Positions 40,412 to 49,085 of a stretch of 64,000 nucleotides of DNA are shown one piece after another (positions within the stretch are counted from its first letter, which is position 1; every line of letters starts with the position of its first letter). The DNA is from Methylocystis bryophila (GTDB lineage: Bacteria; Pseudomonadota; Alphaproteobacteria; Rhizobiales; Beijerinckiaceae), in assembly GCF_027925445.1 (NCBI RefSeq), contig NZ_AP027149.1, positions 2,170,001-2,234,000 on the forward strand. The letters are read 5' to 3'. The notes under the pieces are model-generated. The model searched no databases. It saw only the letters and a list, made by a program, of their open reading frames with translations, and was not told the origin of the DNA. The translations under genes and the position numbers were made by a program.

Positions 40412-43400
40412 ATGTCGATGAAAAAGCTCAGGAGCGGCGCTGTCGCGCGCCTGCTTGTCATTCTCTCGCCGATCTCGGCGGCGCAGGCTCAACAAAATCT
40501 TCCGACGCTCGACATCGGCAAGCAGAAGCCGGTGGCGCATAGCGCCGCGAAAGCCAAGCCCGGCCCCCGGACGGGCGCGAGCCGTCTTGCGCAAAGCGGG
40601 CGCGGCAATGGCGTGCCGGTTCCTGGCGTGGGCTTCGACGCGGGCCAAGCTGCAGCGGCGGGGCAGGGCGGAGTGGGGCAAGGCGCAGGCGGCTATGGCG
40701 GCGCCGGCGCAGGGCAGGACCCTTACAACAAGAGCTACGTGCTCGAGAAATCCTCGACCGGAACCAAGACCAACACGCCGGTCATGGACACGCCGCTGAA
40801 CGTGCAGACGGTCACCCAGAAGGTGCTTCAGGATCAGCAAGCCACCAATCTCGCGACGGCCTTGCAAAATTTCAGCGGCGTCACCGTCACGGACGGCACG
40901 TTCAATTTGGGCTGCTGCGGGAGCAGCGGCATCCTCTTGCGCGGCTTTCTGACGAACACCTATTATCGCGACGGCTTTCGCGTCGACTCCACCTATAACC
41001 AATTGGATTATGTCAGCACCCGCCAGCTCGCCAATGTCCAAAGCGTGGACGTGCTGAAGGGTCCGGGCGCCATTCTCTATGGGATCGTCGATCCGGGCGG
41101 CGTTATCAACATCACCACCAAGGAGCCGCTGGACGCGCCCTTCTACGCCGCGCAGCAGCAAATGAGCTCGCTCGCCTTGTACCGAACGACCGTCGACGCC
41201 ACGGGCCCGCTCAATACGGACAAGTCGCTGCTCTATCGGGCGAACGTGTCCTATGAGAACAATGGCGCGCCGCTCGGCTCCTTCGTCGACCTCACCCACG
41301 CTCAGAGCCTCTTCGTGGCGCCGGTCGTCAAATGGAAGCCGGATGACGCGACCTGGGTGAAGCTCGAGGCCGAGTATAATCACTGGCGACAGGACAGCGC
41401 CTTCTGGTATGACCCGGTTGTCAATGGAGTCTTCGTAAACGCCCCGCGCAACACCAACTTCGGCGCGAGCTCACCTTTTTTGCAGACGAGTCTCTTCGCC
41501 GCGCTCACTTGGTCGCACCAATTCGACAAGGACTGGTCGATCAAGCAGCAGATCGCCTACAACTATTTAGATTTCAATGCGAACTTCTCCACGCCCACAT
41601 CCATCGTAGCTTCACCTAGCAACCTCCCGCTAGCTCAGGGCTTTCAGTATCAATGGCAGAGCCCGCAGACGGTCTATTCTACTAATGTTGACATTACCGG
41701 TCACGTCAACACGTTGGGAATAGAGCACACCGTCCTTCTCGGCGGAGATGTTTATTGGAGCACAGGTAGCCAATATGGGAATTACTTTTCTCAATCTTTC
41801 TTCCCAAGTCCGTGGAGCAATCTCCTTCTCAGCCCGCTCCCGCTCGGCGTCCAACCGCCGCAGTGCCCTTGCTTCCCATACGAATGGGCTTTCACCCAGG
41901 ATACCGCCGGCCTCTACCTGCAGGACCAGATCAAGCTGCCGTTCAACTTCTTCCTGCTGGCGGGCGCGCGGTACCAGTACATCCACCAGAATGTTTCAAC
42001 GGGGCAAGGGCCGGTCGAGTTGCAGCCCTCCGCGCCGCTGACCGGACAGGCGCTGACGCCGCGCTTTGGCCTGCTGTGGCGGCCGCAGGAATGGCTGAGC
42101 CTCTATGGCAATTACACGGAGGGTTTTGGTCCCAACCAAGCCTTCGTTTACCCAAACGAGCTTGCGCCGCCTACGAGCGCGAAAAGCTGGGAAGCCGGCG
42201 CAAAGGTTGAGCTTTTCGGCGGGAAGATCCGCATCACCGCGGATTACTTCGATCTCATAAAGACGAATGTGCCCTATCCTGACGCCAACCCGGCTCACTT
42301 CTGCGCCGGCGGCGCCGGGGTGCCCGGAGGATGCTCTCTCCTCGCCGGCGCGGCGCGGAGCACGGGTCCGGAACTCGATATTCAGGGCGAGATCCTTCCC
42401 GGCTGGAGTGTGATCGCGGCCTACACCAATGACGACGTCCGCCTCACGAAGGGAACGACGACCCCGAATTTCACGGGAACGGCCATAGGGCAATCGGGGG
42501 CGCTCGTCGTTGGCCAACGCTTCCCTGGCGTGCCGCGCAATCAGGCGAGCCTCTGGACAACGTACGAATTCCAGAACGACTCGGCTCTGAAAGGCTTCAA
42601 GATCGGGGCAGGCTACCACTACTTGGGCTCACGGCCGGTCAACGACACCTTGAATTACGCCCCTTACGTCTGGCGGCTCAATCCATCCTATGGAACGGTC
42701 GATTTGATGGCCGCCTATAGCTTCCTCTACACCGGCTCGAAAGTGACGGCGCAGGTGAACGTCACCAACCTCTTCGACAGGACCTACTATCCGAGCGAGA
42801 CCAACTACTCTCCGCTCGGCGCCGCCGGGCTAGGCGCGAACTACGGTTCTCGCTCCTATGGCGCGCCCTTCGCAGTCATGGGCTCGCTGCGCGCCGAGCT
42901 GGCGGAGGGGTCGACGCCGCCGCCCTGGCTACTGCCGGTCCCGACAGTCGCGCCATCGCTGCCCTCCTTCACCTGGACCGGACTCTATATCGGCGGTCAG
43001 ATGGGCTACGGGGTCGGCGCCAACAACGGTTCGTTGAGCTGGAGCACGGCTCAGAAGCAGTCCGGCCAAAGCAATCTCGGCAGAGGCGCGCAAGGCGTGA
43101 TCGGCGGCGCCCATATCGGCTACAATCAGCAATTCGACCGCTGGGTCTTGGGTCTCGAGGGCTCCGTCGACGCGGCGAGCTTGAATCGAAACTCGCTCAT
43201 CCTCGAGCCGAGCATTGTGGGGCAGGCGCTTAACTACGGGCTTCCCTGGATTGGCGGCACGGTGAACAGCAACGTGCAGTCCGACATACAGGGCTCTGTT
43301 CGCGCCCGAGCAGGCTACGCCTTCGGGCGCTTCCTGCCCTACGCCACGGCCGGCGTCGCCCTCGGATCCTTCTTCTCCGACGCGCAGCTCTTCGGGACCG

Positions 43401-44488
43401 ATCTCGACGCCGTGAAAAACTTCGCTGCGAGCGGCGCCAAATCCGCGACGCGCGTCGGGTGGACCGCCGGCGCCGGCCTCGACTATGCGATCAACAATCG
43501 TTGGTCGGCGCGCGCGGAATATCGCTATTCGGATTTTGGCCGGCTCGCGATAGCGACCGATCCTTCGGCGGTCGGCGCGGTCTTTGCGGTCGATCGCCAG
43601 CTCGATCAGCATCAGCTGCAGGTCGGCTTCAGCTACAAATTATTCGCCGGCCCTGAGCCCGAGGCCCCGCCGGCCTCGATGATCGTCAAGGGTCCGGCGC
43701 TCGCGACCAACGACCTGCCACATGGGACTGGAGCAGCCACGCCCGCAGCGTCGTCCCTCCCGATTGATTGGACCGGATTCTATCTCGGCGCGCAGATCGG
43801 CTACGGCTATGGCCTCAACGACGGCTCGATCACCTATGCGACGCCCGGCGGTCTCCTGGGCCAAAGCGCTCTCGGCAGCAGCGCGATCGTCTTTGGCGGC
43901 GGCAACAGCGTCAACGGCGACGCCATAGGCGTGATCGGCGGCGCCCATGTCGGCTACAACAAGCAGGTCGACCGTTGGGTGGTCGGCGTCGAGGGCTCCG
44001 TCGATCCGACGCTCATGAGCCGGGGCCTGTCGATCTCTGCTCCCGTTCCGGTCGCCGGCGTCGCCGTTACCGGCTCTGGCGCGATCTGGTCGCCTCTCCA
44101 GGCCTCGCTTCGCGCCCGCGCTGGCTTCACGCTTGACCGCATGCTGCTCTTCGCCTCGGCTGGCGTCGCTTTCGGCGAATTCGGCTCCAACCTCCAGCTC
44201 TTCGGCACAGACCAGACGCTCGCGCTGTTCTACGCCGCTGACCAGCGCACATCGACACGCGCGGGCTGGACCGTCGGCGGCGGCGTCGAATACGCCGTCA
44301 ATCCGCATTGGTCGGTCAGAGGCGAATATCGCTACGCTGACTTCGGGCGCCTGAGCGAATCCCCCGCCGCGACGTCGCTGGGCGCCTTCTACGCCGCCGA
44401 TCGCCATCTCGATCAGAACCAGGTGCAGGTGGGCTTGAGCTACAAATTCGGGGAGCCCATCGCAGCTGCCGAGGCCGCGAAATATTGA
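40412..44488 (+). CDS. TonB-dependent siderophore receptor fused to two Omp25-like beta-barrel domains
   Basis: A 1358-residue outer-membrane protein; the ATG at 40412 has AAGGAGG 5 bases upstream and a signal ends 'PISAAQAQ'. After a Gly/Ala-rich linker (30-105), a plug domain ('ALQNFSGVTVTDGTF', 'VDVLKGPGAILYGIVDPGGVIN') and a 22-strand barrel of the FhuA/siderophore type run to about 829 ('QVNVTNLFDRTYYPSE'). It does not stop there: two domains of about 235 residues follow (849-1087, 1116-1350), each opening 'WTGLYIGGQMGYG' or 'WTGFYLGAQIGYG' and ending 'LQVGFSYK' or 'VQVGLSYK', the pattern of Omp25/opacity-type small barrels. Normal receptors are 700-850 residues. No frameshift is needed; the frame is continuous. 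Confidence 0.88.
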   Translation: MSMKKLRSGAVARLLVILSPISAAQAQQNLPTLDIGKQKPVAHSAAKAKPGPRTGASRLAQSGRGNGVPVPGVGFDAGQAAAAGQGGVGQGAGGYGGAGAGQDPYNKSYVLEKSSTGTKTNTPVMDTPLNVQTVTQKVLQDQQATNLATALQNFSGVTVTDGTFNLGCCGSSGILLRGFLTNTYYRDGFRVDSTYNQLDYVSTRQLANVQSVDVLKGPGAILYGIVDPGGVINITTKEPLDAPFYAAQQQMSSLALYRTTVDATGPLNTDKSLLYRANVSYENNGAPLGSFVDLTHAQSLFVAPVVKWKPDDATWVKLEAEYNHWRQDSAFWYDPVVNGVFVNAPRNTNFGASSPFLQTSLFAALTWSHQFDKDWSIKQQIAYNYLDFNANFSTPTSIVASPSNLPLAQGFQYQWQSPQTVYSTNVDITGHVNTLGIEHTVLLGGDVYWSTGSQYGNYFSQSFFPSPWSNLLLSPLPLGVQPPQCPCFPYEWAFTQDTAGLYLQDQIKLPFNFFLLAGARYQYIHQNVSTGQGPVELQPSAPLTGQALTPRFGLLWRPQEWLSLYGNYTEGFGPNQAFVYPNELAPPTSAKSWEAGAKVELFGGKIRITADYFDLIKTNVPYPDANPAHFCAGGAGVPGGCSLLAGAARSTGPELDIQGEILPGWSVIAAYTNDDVRLTKGTTTPNFTGTAIGQSGALVVGQRFPGVPRNQASLWTTYEFQNDSALKGFKIGAGYHYLGSRPVNDTLNYAPYVWRLNPSYGTVDLMAAYSFLYTGSKVTAQVNVTNLFDRTYYPSETNYSPLGAAGLGANYGSRSYGAPFAVMGSLRAELAEGSTPPPWLLPVPTVAPSLPSFTWTGLYIGGQMGYGVGANNGSLSWSTAQKQSGQSNLGRGAQGVIGGAHIGYNQQFDRWVLGLEGSVDAASLNRNSLILEPSIVGQALNYGLPWIGGTVNSNVQSDIQGSVRARAGYAFGRFLPYATAGVALGSFFSDAQLFGTDLDAVKNFAASGAKSATRVGWTAGAGLDYAINNRWSARAEYRYSDFGRLAIATDPSAVGAVFAVDRQLDQHQLQVGFSYKLFAGPEPEAPPASMIVKGPALATNDLPHGTGAATPAASSLPIDWTGFYLGAQIGYGYGLNDGSITYATPGGLLGQSALGSSAIVFGGGNSVNGDAIGVIGGAHVGYNKQVDRWVVGVEGSVDPTLMSRGLSISAPVPVAGVAVTGSGAIWSPLQASLRARAGFTLDRMLLFASAGVAFGEFGSNLQLFGTDQTLALFYAADQRTSTRAGWTVGGGVEYAVNPHWSVRGEYRYADFGRLSESPAATSLGAFYAADRHLDQNQVQVGLSYKFGEPIAAAEAAKY

Positions 44489-44525
44489 TCTGCGCCTTTT
44501 CCCGCGGAGAACACGCGCAGATCAA
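44485..44525 (+). terminator. Hairpin at the end of the TonB receptor gene
   Basis: A perfect 11-bp stem TTGATCTGCGC/GCGCAGATCAA overlapping the stop codon, loop of 19 bases. No T-run follows, so it is either a weak terminator or an mRNA-protecting hairpin. Confidence 0.5.
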
Positions 44526-44629
44526 GTCTCTCGCAAAAGGCGTTCAAAGGGGGGCGAAGGCCGCCGGTCCGGGAGGAGACTTCAACGCTCGCTTGCCTTC
44601 CCGTGGATCATAGCGAAAGAGAGGGGCGC

Positions 44630-45073
44630 ATGAAGGTCGATCCTCTCTCCGCCGCTTTTGAAGCCGCGCGCGACGCCGCGGCGGCCGGCGAGTCGCCGAT
44701 CGGTGCGGCGATCGTCTGTGGCGCGGAGATCCTCGCGGTCGCCGGCAATCGCGTGGTGCGCGACCACGATCCGACGGCGCACGCCGAAATGCTGGCGCTG
44801 CGCGCCGCCGCGCGCATCCTGCGCAACGAGCGGCTCGTGGGCTGCGATCTCTATGTCACGCTCGAGCCCTGCGCGATGTGCGCTGGGGCGATCTCGCTCG
44901 CGCGCATCCGCAGGCTCTATTTCGCGGCGGCCGATGAGAAGGGCGGGGCGGTCGAGCACGGGCCGCGCTTCTTCTCGCAGCCGACCTGCCACCACCGGCC
45001 GGAGGTCTATGGAGGATTGCGCGAGGCGGAAGCCGCGGGCTTGCTGCGGGAGTTTTTCGCCGCGCGGCGGTGA
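44630..45073 (+). CDS. tadA: tRNA-specific adenosine deaminase (TadA-like nucleoside deaminase)
   Basis: A 147-residue zinc deaminase. 'THAEML' region gives His51 and the catalytic Glu53; 'PCAMCAGAI' gives Cys81 and Cys84. It converts A34 to inosine in tRNA-Arg(ACG). 'GESPIGAAIV' and the C-terminal 'GLREAEAAGLLREFFAARR' match TadA. A general nucleoside deaminase is the alternative. The ATG at 44630 has GAGGGG just upstream. It is convergent with the DUF937 gene. Confidence 0.9.
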   Translation: MKVDPLSAAFEAARDAAAAGESPIGAAIVCGAEILAVAGNRVVRDHDPTAHAEMLALRAAARILRNERLVGCDLYVTLEPCAMCAGAISLARIRRLYFAAADEKGGAVEHGPRFFSQPTCHHRPEVYGGLREAEAAGLLREFFAARR

Positions 45074-45164
45074 TCGGGGATCCCGCGAGTTCCCTCACCC
45101 TGGAGCAGGAGAGGGGGCGCGCGCCGCGCTCCCGAAAGAAACCGGCAAGGGCCGGGCGGAAGTT

Positions 45165-45977
45165 TCAGCCTCTTGGGAAGACGCGATTGAGCACGTCCTG
45201 CAGCTCCGCGTGCTGGGGGCCGGCGGGGGAGCCGCCGCGCGCCGCGTCCGGCGCCGGGGCGCCCTGCGCCAAAGTCTTTTTGATCATTTCGATCGCCGAT
45301 TGAATCGCGGCCGGGTCGAGGCCGCCGGGGAGGCCGCTTGGCGCGCCGGGGGAGGGCGGGGCGCCCGCGGGGCCTTTAGCGCCGCCGCCGAGCAGCGCCC
45401 CTAGCAGCGCGCCGAGCAGTCCGCCGAACCCGCCGCCAGGCTGAGCTTGCGGAGCCTGGGGTCGCGGCGTCGGCGCGCCGCCGCCCGCGAGCTGGCCGAG
45501 GATCGCCTCCAGGCCGCCGCTGCCGGCGATCTGTCCGAGAACCGGTCCGAGGCCCTTGTCACCGAGCGACTTCGACAAGCCGCCGAGCACGACCGAGGCC
45601 AGCACGGGCAGCAATTGGGTGAGTATGTCGGGGCGCAGGCCCGAGTCGCGAGCGGCGATCTGAGCCACCTGGCCGGCGGCGGAGTTCGATCCGAAGAGCT
45701 GATTGATCGCGCCTTGCCCGAGCGTCGCCGTCTCCTCGCAGCAGGCCACCGAGTGATCCATGAAGGCCGCCGCGTGGGTGGGATGGGAGAGCCCGTCGAC
45801 AATCTTGTTCAGCGCCTCGGGGTTCGACGCCGCATTGCGCAGGCCGAGCGCGAGCGCGGGGGAGAGCTCCGTGATCGCCGAGCGAATCTGCTCCGACGTC
45901 AAGCCGAAGGACTGCGCGAGGTTGTCGACGAGCTTGCCGCCCTGGGCGGAAACCAGAATATCCTCGATCATGGACAT
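45165..45977 (-). CDS. DUF937 (YidB-like) protein
   Basis: A 270-residue protein. Residues 1-150 are helical with 'VDNLAQSFGLTSEQIRSAI' and 'TQLLPVLASVVLGGLSKSL', matching DUF937. The middle (about 170-225) is Gly/Pro/Ala-rich low complexity. The C-terminal part has 'AIQSAIEMIKKTLAQG'. The function of the family is unknown. The start has AGGGAGAG upstream; a second ATG lies two codons in. The gene stands alone. Confidence 0.82.
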   Translation of the reverse strand: MSMIEDILVSAQGGKLVDNLAQSFGLTSEQIRSAITELSPALALGLRNAASNPEALNKIVDGLSHPTHAAAFMDHSVACCEETATLGQGAINQLFGSNSAAGQVAQIAARDSGLRPDILTQLLPVLASVVLGGLSKSLGDKGLGPVLGQIAGSGGLEAILGQLAGGGAPTPRPQAPQAQPGGGFGGLLGALLGALLGGGAKGPAGAPPSPGAPSGLPGGLDPAAIQSAIEMIKKTLAQGAPAPDAARGGSPAGPQHAELQDVLNRVFPRG

Positions 45978-46080
45978 TGATTTTCTCTCCCTGAAGCCTC
46001 TGCGGGCGCGGCGCCATCTTGCTGATCGCCTTGTTCACCTTAACTGATAGCGTGAGACTCTGCGAGAGCCTATGTCGCTT

Positions 46081-46130
46081 AGATCACGCTGCGTTCAGGA
46101 GGAGTCGCCTGAACGCAGAAAACCTGATCG
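46081..46130. repeat. Interspersed palindromic repeat, family B
   Basis: AGATCACGCTGCGTTCAGG, AGGAGTCG, CCTGAACGCAG, then a TGATCG border. The stem CTGCGTTCAGG/CCTGAACGCAG is perfect over 11 bp. Confidence 0.8.
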
Positions 46131-46143
46131 ATTCTAGAAGTTT

Positions 46144-46196
46144 AGAGCGCGATTTGTGCGAAAAGCCGGTCTGTGCTTTTTCGCGTCGCGCTCTAG
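46144..46196. repeat. Interspersed palindromic repeat, family C
   Basis: Outer arms AGAGCGCGA and TCGCGCTCT, inner GTGCGAAAAGC/GCTTTTTCGCG around CGGTCTGT. A longer and better copy of the 631-681 element. Confidence 0.8.
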
Positions 46197-46458
46197 CCTC
46201 GCCTGGACGCGAGAGGGGATTTACGCAGAACTTGAAGGACGTTTGCGATCGGAATTCGCTCCCGTTTTTGATTCTGGCGCGATTTCTCATCGCTCGCGCG
46301 GTGGCGCTCGGGTGGAGAACGCGCTGGGTTTGACAAGAAGGAGCGCGAGTTGCGAAGATGAAGGTTCTTATTCCCGCTTGCGCTTTCGACAGGCGGCGAG
46401 CAGGCGACGGATACCGGACGGAGCCGGCGGAAGCCTACAGGGCTTGGAGTTGAGAGGG

Positions 46459-47730
46459 ATGGAGCGTTACGCCTACCAGATGTACGAGATGCTGCATCTC
46501 GCCTTCGCGCCGGCCCGCGCGATGTCGGAGGTGACCGTTCACATGCTGAACAGCTCGCTGCACCCCTTCGGCGAGAACTCGATCACGCGCAGCATCACCG
46601 CGACTGCCGAATTGTTCGAGCGCATGACGCGCCGATACGGCAAGCCGGCCTTCGGTTTTCACAAGACCGTCGTGGACGGCGTCGAGGTCCCGATCGTCGA
46701 GGAGGAGGTCTGGCGCAAGCCCTTTTGCCGTCTGCTTCGCTTCCGACGCGAGTTCGACGGGCACAAGCCTCGGCAATCGAAGCTGCTGCTGGTCGCGCCC
46801 ATGTCGGGCCATTACGCGACGCTGCTGCGCGGCACTGTCGAGGCTTTTTTGCCGTCGCATGACGTCTATATCACCGACTGGGCGGACGCCCGCGCGATGG
46901 CGGTCGGCGAGGGCCGTTTCGATCTCGACGAGTATATCGATTATCTGATTGAGATCTCCGCTTTCCTGTCGCAGTTCGACGACGATGCGCCCGTGCACAC
47001 GCTGGGCGTCTGTCAGGCGAGCGTTCCGCTCATCTGTGCGGTCGCCGCGATGGAGGCGGCGGAGGATCCGCACATCCCGGCCTCCATGGTGCTGATGGGC
47101 GGCCCCATCGACCCGAGGGTCAACCCGACGGCCGTGAATCGGCTCGCGCAGAAGCGCGGCATTCGCTGGTTCAAGCAGCACTGCATCCATACGGTGCCTT
47201 TTCCTCACGCGGGCTGGGGGCGCTCCGTCTATCCGGGCTTCCTTCAGCTCTCCGGGTTCATGGCCATGAACATCGAGCGCCACGTCTCGGCCCATCTCGA
47301 AATGTTCGAGCATCTCGTCGAGGGCGACGGCGACAGCGCGGAGAAGCATCGCGATTTCTATGATGAATATCTCGCGGTGATGGATCTGACGGCCGAGTTT
47401 TACCTCCAGACCGTGGAGCAGGTGTTCATTCGGCACGCCATTCCGCTCGGGCTCTTCCACCACCGCGCCGCCCGGATCAACCTCGCCGGCATCCGCCGGA
47501 CCGCCCTTCTCACCGTCGAGGGCGAGAAGGACGATATTTCCGGCGTGGGGCAGACCTACGCGGCGCAGGAGCTGTGCGCGAATATCCCGCAACAGCGTCG
47601 TGAGCACTATCTACAGGAGGGCGTCGGCCATTACGGCGTCTTCAACGGCTCGCGCTTTCGCCGGGAGATCGCGCCGCGCATCCAGGCGTTCACCGCCCGC
47701 ATCGAAAAGGTCAAAGCGGCGGCGGCTTAA
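46459..47730 (+). CDS. phaZ: Intracellular polyhydroxyalkanoate (PHB) depolymerase
   Basis: A 423-residue PhaZ1-type enzyme that degrades the internal PHB store. It opens 'MERYAYQMYEMLHLAFAPARAMSE' as usual. 'LLLVAPMSGHYATLLRGTVEA', 'HDVYITDWADAR' and 'VHTLGVCQASVPLICAVAAM' are alpha/beta-hydrolase elements; the nucleophile is Cys in 'GVCQAS', typical of this class. 'EGEKDDISGVGQT' supplies the Asp and 'HYLQEGVGHYGVFNGSRF' the His. The ATG at 46459 follows GAGAGGG. It fits a PHB-storing methylotroph. No other pha gene is nearby. Confidence 0.95.
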   Translation: MERYAYQMYEMLHLAFAPARAMSEVTVHMLNSSLHPFGENSITRSITATAELFERMTRRYGKPAFGFHKTVVDGVEVPIVEEEVWRKPFCRLLRFRREFDGHKPRQSKLLLVAPMSGHYATLLRGTVEAFLPSHDVYITDWADARAMAVGEGRFDLDEYIDYLIEISAFLSQFDDDAPVHTLGVCQASVPLICAVAAMEAAEDPHIPASMVLMGGPIDPRVNPTAVNRLAQKRGIRWFKQHCIHTVPFPHAGWGRSVYPGFLQLSGFMAMNIERHVSAHLEMFEHLVEGDGDSAEKHRDFYDEYLAVMDLTAEFYLQTVEQVFIRHAIPLGLFHHRAARINLAGIRRTALLTVEGEKDDISGVGQTYAAQELCANIPQQRREHYLQEGVGHYGVFNGSRFRREIAPRIQAFTARIEKVKAAAA

Positions 47731-47778
47731 AGGGCGCGCGCGACAACCGGAGTTCTCGCGCCTCTTCCGCGTCGAGGC

Positions 47779-47852
47779 GATCGCGCTCTAGATTTTTAGA
47801 ATCGATCACGTTTTCTGCGCTCGGGCGACAGCGCCTGAACGCAGTATGATCT
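47779..47852. repeat. Interspersed palindromic repeat, family B/C mosaic
   Basis: A 'GATCGCGCTCTAGATTTTTA' C-type end is followed by GAATCGATCACG, CTGCGCTCGGGCGACAGC, GCCTGAACGCAG and TATGATC. It separates phaZ from the convergent WcbI gene. Confidence 0.65.
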
Positions 47853-47860
47853 TGCGCGAC

Positions 47861-48895
47861 TCAAAGCGTCGGCGTCGCGCCTTTGGCGAGATTTTCTTTG
47901 GCGAGCTCGACGAGCCGGCCGGTCAGCGCCTGATCCGAGAGCCAGGCGTCAATGCGCTGATGCGCAATCTGCTCGGGGCGCGCGCGCTTGTAGACGGCGT
48001 AGCTCGCCGCGAGGAACTGCGGCAGCGTCATGAACTCGCCGACGCCATGGGATATGTGGAAATTCCCGCGCTTGAAGAGATAACCGCCGCGCACGCCGAG
48101 CCGGGCCGCGATCTCCGGGTAAACGGGGAAAATCTCCGAGCGCGCCAGATCGTCGATCGCGTAGTCGTCGAAATTCTCGTTCTCGATGGGGATTTGCGTC
48201 GCCTCGAGCAGCCGGCGCGCGACGGTCGCGAGCACGAAGGGCTTGGGGTGCACAATCGAATACATGAAAATCCCACGCCGCGACCAGTTCATGAGATCGC
48301 TCGAGAAATCGAAGCCGAAATAGCTTTTGTTCTCCTCGACGAACTCTCGCGCCGAGGCGTTCCAAATGTCGTAGTAGCCGACGGTCGCGAAGACGTTGTC
48401 ATTGAAAAGCGCATTGGCTTCGCGCACCGATAGGCCGACGCGAAAGGCGAAGGTCGCGAGCGCCGAGTGATAGGCCCGTAAGGGGCCGTTCAGCGGCTTG
48501 TCTCCGCGCGTCGCGTCCAGGAGATAGACGAGATCCGGCTGAAAGGCCGCGAACACCATCGACGGCATGCGCGTCACTTTTGTCAGGCGCGCGAGAAGAT
48601 GCTCATAGTCGCCGCCTTTCACGATGCCTGCCGGGAAATTCTGCATGAAGACGCGGTCATAGCCCTGAAGCGTCTTGCCGAGCAGGTCTATGTTCGCGAT
48701 CGTCTTGCCGATCGCGGAATAATGGTCGACCTCCGCGGAGGGCGCGAGCACCTTCATCGCATAGGCGATTCCATAGCTCTGGCAGTTTCCGACCACCGCG
48801 AGCCGGGCGCCCGGGAGGGGCGCACGTCCGAGGACCTTATTGATCTTGGGGAGCAGATGCGCGCGGAGGATTTGCTTGTCGATTTGAGAGAGCAT
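47861..48895 (-). CDS. WcbI-family polysaccharide biosynthesis putative acetyltransferase
   Basis: A 344-residue protein. 'RLAVVGNCQSYGIAYAMKVLAP' is the WcbI signature (GNCQ, with Cys near residue 38). 'YDRVFMQNFPAGI' and 'RMPSMVFAAFQPDLVYL' follow the family pattern. WcbI of Burkholderia is linked to capsule synthesis and binds CoA; acetyl transfer to sugar is presumed. The gene is divergent from two tandem GSCFA genes (190-bp gap), which suggests joint use in surface glycan modification. No glycosyltransferase is nearby. Confidence 0.82.
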   Translation of the reverse strand: MLSQIDKQILRAHLLPKINKVLGRAPLPGARLAVVGNCQSYGIAYAMKVLAPSAEVDHYSAIGKTIANIDLLGKTLQGYDRVFMQNFPAGIVKGGDYEHLLARLTKVTRMPSMVFAAFQPDLVYLLDATRGDKPLNGPLRAYHSALATFAFRVGLSVREANALFNDNVFATVGYYDIWNASAREFVEENKSYFGFDFSSDLMNWSRRGIFMYSIVHPKPFVLATVARRLLEATQIPIENENFDDYAIDDLARSEIFPVYPEIAARLGVRGGYLFKRGNFHISHGVGEFMTLPQFLAASYAVYKRARPEQIAHQRIDAWLSDQALTGRLVELAKENLAKGATPTL

Positions 48896-49085
48896 GATGC
48901 AACACGTCGATGCGCGCCTCGCGGACGCTGCGGGGCCGGACCGAACCTCAAGTCGGTTCTAAGCAGGCGCGCGGTTTCGCCGCCAGTTTAGAGGTGACGA
49001 GCGGCCGGGTGGGGAGCTATGGTTCTCCGGGAAAAGCGCCGTTACGTCTGATCAACTTGTTCGCCAATCTAGAGGAGAGCGACGC

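Larger units (their letters stand above)
45978..46458. other. Intergenic region before phaZ with two palindromic repeats
   Basis: A 481-bp gap holding a family B repeat (46081-46130) and a family C repeat (46144-46196), then about 260 bp without features in which the phaZ promoter should lie. A frame open from 46156 into phaZ is not considered translated. Confidence 0.5.
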
